64,000 bases of DNA from CAVZRC01 sp052148775. GTDB lineage: Bacteria > Planctomycetota > Planctomycetia > Isosphaerales > Isosphaeraceae. The stretch covers positions 4,061 through 68,060 of the forward strand of contig JBKQHM010000845.1 of NCBI GenBank assembly GCA_052148775.1, given 5' to 3'. A model generated the notes under the pieces. That model was given only the letters and a program-made list of their open reading frames with translations, made no database searches and was not told the origin of the DNA. Shown piece by piece: positions 25,860 through 37,141 of the stretch. Position 1 is the first letter of the stretch; the number at the start of each line of letters is the position of its first letter. Position numbers and translations under genes: made by a program.

Positions 25860-28800
25860 GTGACGGGTGATCGCTCCGATCGCGAGCTGCTCATCGAATC
25901 CCTGGCCGTGCATCTGGGCTTCATGTCCAGGCAAGCCCTCGTCGACTTCATCGAGGCCCGCCGTGACGATCCTTCCGACCTGGGAGCGCGGCCGATCGGC
26001 CAGCTCCTGGTCGATAGCTCCGTCATGACCCTCGAGCAGTTCGCGCTCCTGGAGACCGTGGCCGATGGGCTGATGGAGCGTCACGGCGGCGAATTGAGCC
26101 GATGCCTCGATGCACTGAGCGGCTTCGGCCGACTCAGGGCCGAGTTGGAGCGACGGAAGGCTCACGGGGGCACCCCCGGGTCCGACAGGCTCAGCACCAA
26201 TCCGACCCTGCCGTCAATCCCGATCAAGGGCGGGCATGACGAACACGGGCTCGACCCGGCGTCAGCACCGCGGCAGGACGACCAGGACGACTCGTTCTTC
26301 CCGGGACCGTTCGGCATCCTCCACAATGAGTCGGACACGGAGCCTTACGGTGACTGGTCCTTGGGAGATACCACCTCCGAGGGGATGAGGTTCCACATCC
26401 TCCGGCCCCATGCCCAGGGCGGGATCGGCAAGGTCTCGGTGGCCCTCGACGCCGAGCTCCAGCGCGAGGTGGCCCTGAAGCAGATCAAGCCGGAACGCGC
26501 CGATGACAACGACAGCCGCGCCCGGTTCGTTCGCGAGGCCGAGGTCACCGGCCGGCTCGAGCATCCCGGGATTGTCCCGGTTTACGGGCTGGGCAACGAC
26601 GACAAGGGCCGTCCGTTCTATGCGATGCGATTCGTCCGGGGGATCAGCTTCGAAGAGGCGATCGCTCAGTTTCATCGGGCCGACGCCGACCCGCGCCGCG
26701 ATCCCCACGAGCGGACCCGGGCGCTGCGACACTTGCTCGACCGGTTCGCCGACGTCTGCCAGACGGTCGCCTACGCGCACAGCCAGGGCGTGCTGCATCG
26801 CGACCTGAAGCCGGCCAACATCCTGCTCGGGCCGTTCAACGAGTCGCTGGTCGTCGACTGGGGCCTGGCCAAGGTGCTGGACGCCGGGTCGGGCGATCCG
26901 TCGGGCACGCCGTCCGCACCACAACCGGGACGAGTCACCGGCGAGGACAAGCCCGATCGACCCGGGCCGCGTGCGGACCGCCCATCGAGGCGTCGAGACG
27001 TTGATGCGGCCGGCCCGAGCCGAGGCGGCGCGCCGCCGCTCGAGTTTTCCAGCTCGACCGAGACGGCGGCGGGGACAGCGTTCGGGACGCCGGCCTACAT
27101 GAGCCCCGAGCAGGCCGAGGGCCGCGTCGATCAACTCGGACCAACCAGCGACATCTACAGCCTCGGGGCGATGCTCTATACCCTGCTGACCGGCCATGCT
27201 CCGTTCGAATCTGTCTGGTGCGACGTGACGGCGCTGCTCGAACGGGTCAAGCTCGGGGAATTCCCGCCGCCGAGACAAGTGAATCCCCGGGTCCCCCACG
27301 CGCTGCAAGCGGTCTGCATGAAGGCGATGGCCAGGCGGGCCGAGGACCGGTATGCATCGGCCTCCGCGCTGGCCGAGGAGATCGGACACTGGCTGGCCGA
27401 CGATCCGGTCTCGGCCTACCGCGAGCCCGCACCCGCACGGCTGGCGCGCTGGGGACGGCGGCACAAGTCGATCGTGACCGGCGCGGCCGCCTTGCTGATC
27501 ACGGCGGTCGTCGCGCTGTCGGCGGGGGTGATCCTGGTCGGCCGAGAGCAGCACCGGACCGAACTCCAGCGACGGCGGGCGGACGAGCAACGCATCCTGG
27601 CCATCGCCAAGTCGCACGAGGCCAACCAGAAGGCCGAGGACCTCCGCCGTCGCGACGCGGTCAGCCGGGTGAATCTCGCCTATCGGGAGTACCTCGACGA
27701 CAACGTCGCCCTGGCCGATGAGCTGCTGGATGGCTACCCGGCCGACCTCCGCGCGTGGGAGTGGTCCTACGCACGCCGGCTGGGCCACTCGGACCTGAAG
27801 ACCTGGGTGGCATCCGGCCAGGCCCTGGACGTCTGGTGCGTGGCATTCTCCCCCGACGGGACGCGGATCGCCGCCGGGAGCGGGCCATGGGGCCAGCCCG
27901 GTGAGGGTCGGACCGGCGAGCTGATGGTCCGCGACATCCACACGGGTACAAGCGTACTGTCGGCTCGCCGGCTGGCCGGCGCGGTCCAGGCCCTGGCCTA
28001 TTCTCCGGACGGCCGCACGCTCGCGGCGGCCCACGGGTTTGACGGCATGGTTGGAGGCTCCGTCCTGATCCTGTTCGATTCCCAGAGCGGCCGGGAGCTC
28101 TGGCGTGCGAACGAGCGAGGCGTCCAGATCCTGGCCCTGGCGTTCGCGCCCGACGGCCGCACGATCGCGACCGGATGCGGACACTTCAACGAATATTCGG
28201 CCAGCGGCTTCGCCCGGCTCCGCGACGCCAGGACCGGCGGCGCGCTCGGCGAGCCGATCGCCGGGTCCCCTGGCGGCGTGCTCGGCCTGGCCTTCGCGCC
28301 CGACGGACGCCAGATCGCGATGTCCGGGCGCGACGTCGTCGACCTCTGGGACATCTCCGGTCCGGTCCGGTCCGTGGCCCGTCAGCTTCGCGGACACGTC
28401 AACTTCGTGTACGCCGTCGCCTACAGCCCCGACGGACGCCGGCTAGCGACCGGCGGCTGGGATCAGACGATCCGGATCTGGGACCGCCAGACGGGCCGGC
28501 ACCTCGACACGCTCATCGGCCATCGGGGCTTCGTCCGCGGCCTGGCATTCTCGCCCGATGGCAGGCAGCTCATCTCGGGGAGCGAGGACAAGAGCGTGCG
28601 CCGTTGGGACCTGGACGGTCTCGGGGCGAACGCGGCGTTCCACGGCCACACCGGATTCGTCCACTGTGTCGCGTTCGGACCGGACGGCGTCCTGGCCGCT
28701 TCCGGCAGCCTCGATGGGACGGTGAAGGTCTGGCCGGCGGCCGCGCCCGACTCCCAGGTGACGTTCCGCAACAGCTCGGGATGGGTCGGAACCCTGGCCT

Positions 28801-30254
28801 TCGCGCCCGATGGTCATCGCATCGCCACCGCACACAACGGGAATATTCGGATCTGGGACCCCCGGACCGGCGAGGAGCTGAATCGGATCATGGGCCGGCG
28901 TGGGCTGCTCGCCCACGTCGGCCTGGCCTTCTCACCCGACGGCCGCACGCTGGCCGCCGACGGCCCCGACGGCTCGCTCTTCTTCTGGGATACCGCGACA
29001 TGGACCCGCCGAGTGCCCGAAGCCACGCCCTCGCCGATCAGCGATGCCGCCTTCTCGCCCGATGGATCGGTCCTCGCCACGTGCAGCGAGGACGGCACGA
29101 TCCGACTCTGGGACGTCGCCCGAGGTGCGATCGTGCGGACAATGTCCGGGCATCCCGGCGGCGCCAAGGCGTTGGCGTTCGCACCCGACGGCCGCACGAT
29201 CGCAACGGGCGGCGAGGATCGGATCGTCCGGGTCTGGGACGCCTCGACCGGCGAGCCGATCCAGGCCCTGACCGGCCACGCCACCGGCGTACAAGACCTC
29301 GCCTATGCGCCCGACGGCCGCCACATCGCCTCGGTCGGCGGCAGCTATCACGGCCCGACACCCGCCGAGGTCAAGCTCTGGGAATGGCCACTCGGCCGGG
29401 AAGCGGGCGCTTTCCACGGGCATACCGGCCTGGTCACCGCAGTGGCCTTCTTTCCCGACGGCCGCCGGCTCGCGACCGCCAGCGACGATCGCACGGTCAA
29501 ATTATGGGACGTGCAGACCCGCGATGAGGTGCTGACCCTGCGGGGCCACACCAGCGGCGTCGTCAGCCTGGCCATCAGCGGCGACGGCCTCCAGGTCGCG
29601 TCAGGGAGTATCGATTATACCGCCAGGATCTGGACGATTGAATCGCCGGAGGGGGAGGCCGCCTTCGAACGCTCGTTGCGACGCGCGGCGGTCGAGCGGG
29701 TCCAGTCACTCTTCGCCAGGCACATGCTCAAATCCAGGGTCCTGGCGGAGCTGGAGGCCGACCAGCCCCCAAGCCCGCTCCGGGAGGCCGCCATGGAGAT
29801 CGCCAATCGGCGCGCGGAGAACGCCTCGGGGCTCTTCGAGGCCGCATGGCTGACGATCGGCCGGCCGATCGGCCAGCCCGACGATTACCGGCTCGCCCTC
29901 GAGCGAATCCAGGCCGCCTGCCGCGTGGTCGCCGACGACCCGGAGCGCCTGGCCGAATACCGCCACAAGCTGGCCCTGGCACTCTACCGGGCCGGGCAGC
30001 CCGCGACCGCGCTCGAAACCCTACACGATCTGGCCGTCGCGGCGCCCCGTCAGCCGGCCGAGCCGCTCGACCTGGCCGTCACCGTCATGGCCAATCATCG
30101 GCTCGGACGCGACCAGGATGCACGAGTCGCCCTCGACCGGCTTCAATCCCTCTCGAAAACCGAACGATGGGCCCACAACGAGGAAGCCCTTGCCTTCCTC
30201 CGAGAGGCCGAGGGCGTAATGAAAGCGGCATCGGACACTCAGGATCGGCCCTAG
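25860..30254 (+). CDS. Ser/Thr protein kinase with C-terminal WD40 repeats
   Basis: 1464 residues, GTG start. Residues 1-120 match the helical N-terminal region of many planctomycete kinases (LIESLAVHLGFMSRQALVDF). The kinase domain spans about 175-510: glycine loop HAQGGIGKV, Lys in VALKQI (about 206), catalytic HRDLKPAN (about 312-319), DWG instead of DFG (about 332), and GTPAYMSPEQ after a 70-residue Pro/Arg/Gly-rich insertion in the activation segment. One membrane helix (VTGAAALLITAVVALSAGVILV, about 540-560) puts the rest outside the cytoplasm. About 14 WD40 units follow (FSPDGRTLAAGS-type, each ending in WD or similar), then a TPR-like C-terminus. It probably senses an extracytoplasmic ligand through the propeller. 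Confidence 0.93.
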   Translation: MTGDRSDRELLIESLAVHLGFMSRQALVDFIEARRDDPSDLGARPIGQLLVDSSVMTLEQFALLETVADGLMERHGGELSRCLDALSGFGRLRAELERRKAHGGTPGSDRLSTNPTLPSIPIKGGHDEHGLDPASAPRQDDQDDSFFPGPFGILHNESDTEPYGDWSLGDTTSEGMRFHILRPHAQGGIGKVSVALDAELQREVALKQIKPERADDNDSRARFVREAEVTGRLEHPGIVPVYGLGNDDKGRPFYAMRFVRGISFEEAIAQFHRADADPRRDPHERTRALRHLLDRFADVCQTVAYAHSQGVLHRDLKPANILLGPFNESLVVDWGLAKVLDAGSGDPSGTPSAPQPGRVTGEDKPDRPGPRADRPSRRRDVDAAGPSRGGAPPLEFSSSTETAAGTAFGTPAYMSPEQAEGRVDQLGPTSDIYSLGAMLYTLLTGHAPFESVWCDVTALLERVKLGEFPPPRQVNPRVPHALQAVCMKAMARRAEDRYASASALAEEIGHWLADDPVSAYREPAPARLARWGRRHKSIVTGAAALLITAVVALSAGVILVGREQHRTELQRRRADEQRILAIAKSHEANQKAEDLRRRDAVSRVNLAYREYLDDNVALADELLDGYPADLRAWEWSYARRLGHSDLKTWVASGQALDVWCVAFSPDGTRIAAGSGPWGQPGEGRTGELMVRDIHTGTSVLSARRLAGAVQALAYSPDGRTLAAAHGFDGMVGGSVLILFDSQSGRELWRANERGVQILALAFAPDGRTIATGCGHFNEYSASGFARLRDARTGGALGEPIAGSPGGVLGLAFAPDGRQIAMSGRDVVDLWDISGPVRSVARQLRGHVNFVYAVAYSPDGRRLATGGWDQTIRIWDRQTGRHLDTLIGHRGFVRGLAFSPDGRQLISGSEDKSVRRWDLDGLGANAAFHGHTGFVHCVAFGPDGVLAASGSLDGTVKVWPAAAPDSQVTFRNSSGWVGTLAFAPDGHRIATAHNGNIRIWDPRTGEELNRIMGRRGLLAHVGLAFSPDGRTLAADGPDGSLFFWDTATWTRRVPEATPSPISDAAFSPDGSVLATCSEDGTIRLWDVARGAIVRTMSGHPGGAKALAFAPDGRTIATGGEDRIVRVWDASTGEPIQALTGHATGVQDLAYAPDGRHIASVGGSYHGPTPAEVKLWEWPLGREAGAFHGHTGLVTAVAFFPDGRRLATASDDRTVKLWDVQTRDEVLTLRGHTSGVVSLAISGDGLQVASGSIDYTARIWTIESPEGEAAFERSLRRAAVERVQSLFARHMLKSRVLAELEADQPPSPLREAAMEIANRRAENASGLFEAAWLTIGRPIGQPDDYRLALERIQAACRVVADDPERLAEYRHKLALALYRAGQPATALETLHDLAVAAPRQPAEPLDLAVTVMANHRLGRDQDARVALDRLQSLSKTERWAHNEEALAFLREAEGVMKAASDTQDRP

Positions 30255-31639
30255 CTCGGCGCCATCAACCAGCGCAGACCGAGCCGGTTTCGGGTCTTTC
30301 CGGTGACCTTGACCCGATCGGCGATCCGATGTCCGACAACCCAGATGATGCCCACCTGGTCGCAAACCAGGGGGATGTCCGATCGCCGCTCAGGCGGGAC
30401 ATGCCGGCCCCGGAAGAAGTCGGCCAGCGGCATGCTCCTTCCCCCCATCCCGAGGGGCTCGAACCGATCGCCCAGCAAGGGGGCTCGGATACTGAGGGGG
30501 AGGGCCACCTGGTCGAAGTCGACCGACTCGTCGAATGACCCATCCCCCGGGGACGTCGCCTCGACCCGACAGCCGGCCCAGGGGACGGATGCCGATCCGG
30601 GAACCGTCAGGGCAATCGGCTGAATGGGCGGCGCAACCGTAGAAGCCGGCTGCGAGCGTCGTAACACCAGGAAGTAACTCTCGGTTGCCATGGTCACCCC
30701 GGCCCCGATCGCGACGCGAGGGACCTCCCGCGCTCGGGCCAGCGCTGCCATCCGCTGCCATCGCCTCGCCGACATGCCCCCTTCCGGCCATCCCGCGATT
30801 CGCCAGATCCGTCGCAGCACTTCGGCCCGAAGAAAAGCCGGGGCCGCACTCAGCAGGCCCGGCTTCAGCACGACACAATCTGCTGACTGGGTGATGATCG
30901 CGGCTTTCGCCATCTCCCGAGCGTCGGCCTCGATCGTGTGATGAGATGCCGCAGTGAGCTCACCGAGCCGGACCAGCGCATCGACGAGCTTCGGATTGTA
31001 CTCGGCCGCCAGCTTCGGCATGAGGTCGTGTCGAATCCGCGCCCGTGTCCGCGAGAGATCGGCATTGGATTCGTCCTCGCGGCAAGGTTGCCCCAGCCCC
31101 TCGAGGTAAGCCCTCAAATCCCGGCGGGAGACTTCCAGGAGGGGCCTCACGAGTGAGATTGGCGGCTCGGTTGCGAGGACCCTCCGAGTCGGGATACCGA
31201 TCAAACCGCGAGGCCCGGTGCCCCGGACGATGCGGTGGAGGATCGTCTCGGCCTGGTCGTCTCGCGTGTGGCCGACCGCCACGACCTGCGCGTTGCGGGC
31301 CCGGGCGATCTCGGCCAACCATTCGTATCGTGCGCGGCGGGCCTCGGACTCGAAGTGCCCGGTTCGGATCGGCCGCCATTGGCCGAGATCGAACGGCAAG
31401 CCCAGCGACTCGGCCAGCTCGGCCACGAACGCGGCATCGGCCCGCGACGCCTCGCCGCGCACGCCATGGTCCAGATGAGCGACCCAGAGTCGCAGACCCG
31501 CGGCCGGCGCCAGTTGGTGCAGCACGCGCAACAATCCCACGCTATCACCGCCACCCGACACGCCCACGACCCACGTATCCCCCAGGCCCCGGGCACGCCA
31601 GCGCGCGATGCGATGTGATATCCGGTCGATCCAGTTCAT
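30251..31639 (-). CDS. tilS: tRNA(Ile)-lysidine synthase
   Basis: 462 residues. Attaches lysine to C34 of the tRNA-Ile2 anticodon, changing codon reading from AUG to AUA. The N-terminal PP-loop is intact (GVSGGGDSVGLLRVL, residues 26-40), followed by VAHLDHGVRGEAS, VAVGHTRDDQAETILHR and the P-TilS region. The C-terminal half has the TilS substrate-binding domain (SIRAPLLGDRFEPLG, FFRGRHVPPERR, LVCDQVGIIWVVGHRIADRVKV). Its stop overlaps the end of the convergent kinase gene by 4 bases. This is an essential gene in most bacteria. Confidence 0.95.
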   Translation of the reverse strand: MNWIDRISHRIARWRARGLGDTWVVGVSGGGDSVGLLRVLHQLAPAAGLRLWVAHLDHGVRGEASRADAAFVAELAESLGLPFDLGQWRPIRTGHFESEARRARYEWLAEIARARNAQVVAVGHTRDDQAETILHRIVRGTGPRGLIGIPTRRVLATEPPISLVRPLLEVSRRDLRAYLEGLGQPCREDESNADLSRTRARIRHDLMPKLAAEYNPKLVDALVRLGELTAASHHTIEADAREMAKAAIITQSADCVVLKPGLLSAAPAFLRAEVLRRIWRIAGWPEGGMSARRWQRMAALARAREVPRVAIGAGVTMATESYFLVLRRSQPASTVAPPIQPIALTVPGSASVPWAGCRVEATSPGDGSFDESVDFDQVALPLSIRAPLLGDRFEPLGMGGRSMPLADFFRGRHVPPERRSDIPLVCDQVGIIWVVGHRIADRVKVTGKTRNRLGLRWLMAPS

Positions 31640-31725
31640 GTCGAACCCTCGCTTGGTGGAACGTCTGTCGCGAAGTCATCGCGTCATTTTCGTTCCAACC
31701 GACCGGCTTGGGAACGACTTGCCTG

Positions 31726-34809
<3,084 letters not shown>

Positions 34810-35004
34810 GGTCGGCTCCTGGATCTCGGCGGGCTCAGCACGGACTGCCGGATGGATCCGGACGATCACGCGTCGGTGCGCGGACTCGGCTCGATCGACG
34901 ATCGATCACGGTGGGATCGCGCAGAATCCGGGCGATCCGTTCGCCGAATGGTTCGACTGGAATCTAGGTCAGACGTGGACGGCCGTTCCGGAGCATGGGA
35001 TTGT

Positions 35005-35439
35005 TCAACACATTGCTTCGCGGTTCCAGGATGACGGGCACTCGCATGGAATCGGGAACCATCGGCCGAAGGTGGTCACCAGGTCGGCCATCCGGACCGG
35101 CTTGGCGAGCACGTCGTCGACCCCGGAGGCGCGGTAGTACGCGCGATCCTCGAGATCGGCATCGGCCGTGTGGGCGAAGATCCGCGTGCTCGTCCCCGGC
35201 GGCAGGTGGCCGCGGAGCCGATGGACCACCTCCATGCCGTTCATCCCAGGCATACGGATGTCCAGAATCACCACGTCATAATGGCTGCGGCTTGCCACAT
35301 CGAGGGCCGTCCGGCCATCTTCAGCAACATCGACCTGATGACCCAATTTGCGGAGAAGCGTTCGCACGGCGATTCGGATCGTCGTGTGGTCATCGACGAC
35401 CAGGACACGTAGCGGGATCGAATGAACGGCGATGGCCAT
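35005..35439 (-). CDS. Single-domain response regulator (CheY-like)
   Basis: 144 residues from the ATG at 35439. The receiver domain is complete: VLVVDDHTTIR (acidic pair Asp16/17), phospho-acceptor Asp60 in ILDIRMPGMNG, a Thr/Ser in the switch strand (IFAHTADA) and Lys in VLAKPVR. There is no output domain, so it must act through protein contact or as a phosphate shuttle. The gene lies 195 bases upstream of the hybrid histidine kinase on the same strand, so the two probably form a pair. An alternative upstream start at 35547 adds 36 residues without coding character. Confidence 0.9.
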   Translation of the reverse strand: MAIAVHSIPLRVLVVDDHTTIRIAVRTLLRKLGHQVDVAEDGRTALDVASRSHYDVVILDIRMPGMNGMEVVHRLRGHLPPGTSTRIFAHTADADLEDRAYYRASGVDDVLAKPVRMADLVTTFGRWFPIPCECPSSWNREAMC

Positions 35440-35798
35440 GTTCGGACCTTTCTCGTCAGCCTTACGACATCGTGGACCGACTCCAACTCGTCGACGCGAT
35501 GATTGGCATGCCCAGCTTATTTTGTCACATCGCCTGAAGCATTTCAAGGCGCTTCTCAGATTGACGCCTTATTTTGCTGACGGTCCCTGAAAGTCTTCGG
35601 AGTGGGATTCGGTCATGAGCCCCATATGCGCACGACTGCGCTTCCTTGAAAGGCAAGAACGCTCGAAACTTCCAGCCGGGATTTCTCCCGAAGGGCCCGC
35701 CAGCTCACGTTGACATCAAGCCATGGCTGACTAAAAAAGCTGTCGCGAAGCTGCAAAATCTCACCTGATGAAGTAAGCCGACCTCACTCGTCATTCAG

Positions 35799-35909
35799 GC
35801 TCAATGATCCTGATCGACGCTCCATAGGCTTGGGGTTGTAGGCGGGGTCTGTGACCCCGCGAGCTTGCTGTAGCTCAATAATCCGGATCGACGCTCCACA
35901 GGCTTGGGG
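35799..35909. repeat. Imperfect direct repeat flanking a GC hairpin
   Basis: A stretch of about 36 bases (CTCAATGATCCTGATCGACG... at 35800-35834 and CTCAATAATCCGGATCGACG... at 35874-35909) occurs twice with about four differences. Between the copies lies a hairpin, GCGGGGT-CTGTG-ACCCCGC (35842-35860). It looks like a diverged non-coding repeat unit and is in a gene-poor stretch. Confidence 0.55.
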
Positions 35910-35929
35910 ATCGGCGAGCGGGAAGCAGG

Positions 35930-36480
35930 CGGGTCGCGATCCCCTCACGGGAGGCACGGCCAGCATCACGATGCGTGTCTCGCCTTCGGAAAGCTTGAAC
36001 TCCCTTCCGCGTCGGTGCGCGTCCATTTCAACAGACTATCCCAGAACGGCGGCATGAGAGATAAGTCTCTATCGATCATCCCGACCGTGACATAGGCCAG
36101 CGGTTTCCCCTGCGCGTCGAGCAATCGGCCGACGACCGACGGTCGCGCCGGCGGCTCGGGGGCCTCGGCGAAGCGGCGAGGCGGGCCGCTGGCTGGGCGG
36201 GCGGGGCGAAATGCAACGGTCCGCTCTTGAATGAGCTGTTGTCCGACGTGAGGATAAAAACCGACCGTTCTTTCGAACGGGCAATGGCCAGTCGCACCTG
36301 GCCGGGCACGCGGTGCCGCGAACGATCGGGCTTTACGACCGGCGGCAGAAGAAGTTGACGCGGAACATCGTCGAGCGGATTTCGATCTGATTTGGAGGCG
36401 GTGGGCCCTCGGGCGAGTCCTTCGGATAGGGCTGGAGTTGCAAGCCGTGGAGCATGCACAGGAGTTGTCCAATCCGCCCG
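35930..36480 (-). pseudogene. Decayed carboxypeptidase-regulatory-like/peptidase fragment
   Basis: Three minus-strand frames each carry a piece that reads as one protein when joined. The first has VPGQVRLAIARSKERS and HFAPPAQPA. The second has ARPSVVGRLLDAQGKPLAYVTVGMI and WTRTDAEG, typical of a carboxypeptidase-regulatory-like beta sandwich. The third has GREFKLSEGETRIVMLAVPP. The frames change near 36180 and near 35990, so at least two frameshifts are present. No intact start or stop structure remains. This is a family-level call from composition and short motifs. Confidence 0.45.
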
Positions 36481-37141
36481 CGATCAGCACGCGGCGGGGA
36501 TATTCATGGGTCAATTAGGCTCTCTGAGGGCGAGGTCCCTCCCTGCACGGCGCGCAACTTGGAATTATTTTGAAAAATTTTATCTATAGACCTTCCAGAG
36601 AGTTGTGACGAAAAAATCATTCCATCACCGGTAGGTGCATTAAGGAATTTTGAAAATCGCGGCATCCTATATGTAGAGAGCCGATCGGTCCGAAAAAATC
36701 CGCGGGCAGCCATCGAAGCCATGCCAACGAGCCCGCGTGCGCCAGTGCAACTCAGCGACGCAGTTCCATGAATGATCCTTCGAAATCCTCACCACAGGAA
36801 CGCAACCCGCTCCAAAGCTCGAAAAACGGCGCGGGGAGCGAAGGAGACCCGGCGAAGTGTTGCCGACGAGTGCAAACCAGCGCAAACCCTGAGCACCTCC
36901 CCAGGGCTAGAAAACTAGCCTGCAACCCGTCCTGGTCTCCTCGTCGGTCGCCGCATGGCTTCTCGTTTCCTGCAAGAGATTCACCTCCAAGCGCACTCTC
37001 GCATTCATCCCGAGATTCGGCAACAATTGACAGGCCATTCGGCGTCGCTCGAGGGTGGTCGCGGACTGACCGGCTCGGTTGAGTGACCGCAGAATCGGAC
37101 GGTGTTTGCTGCCGCCGCCTTGCCTCCCGGAGACTTTCCTC
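36481..37141. other. Gene-free stretch with an AT-rich island
   Basis: No coding sequence is supported here. Bases about 36557-36670 are markedly AT-rich (for example TTGAAAAATTTTATC and TATATGTAGAG), in contrast to the GC-rich surroundings. The island sits between the decayed gene and the TPR-redoxin gene and may contain its promoter, or be a remnant of foreign DNA. Confidence 0.4.

Noticed and set aside
26262..28397. Minus-strand open frame of 711 codons
   Set aside because: Antisense to the kinase-WD40 gene; the composition is that of a complementary-strand shadow.
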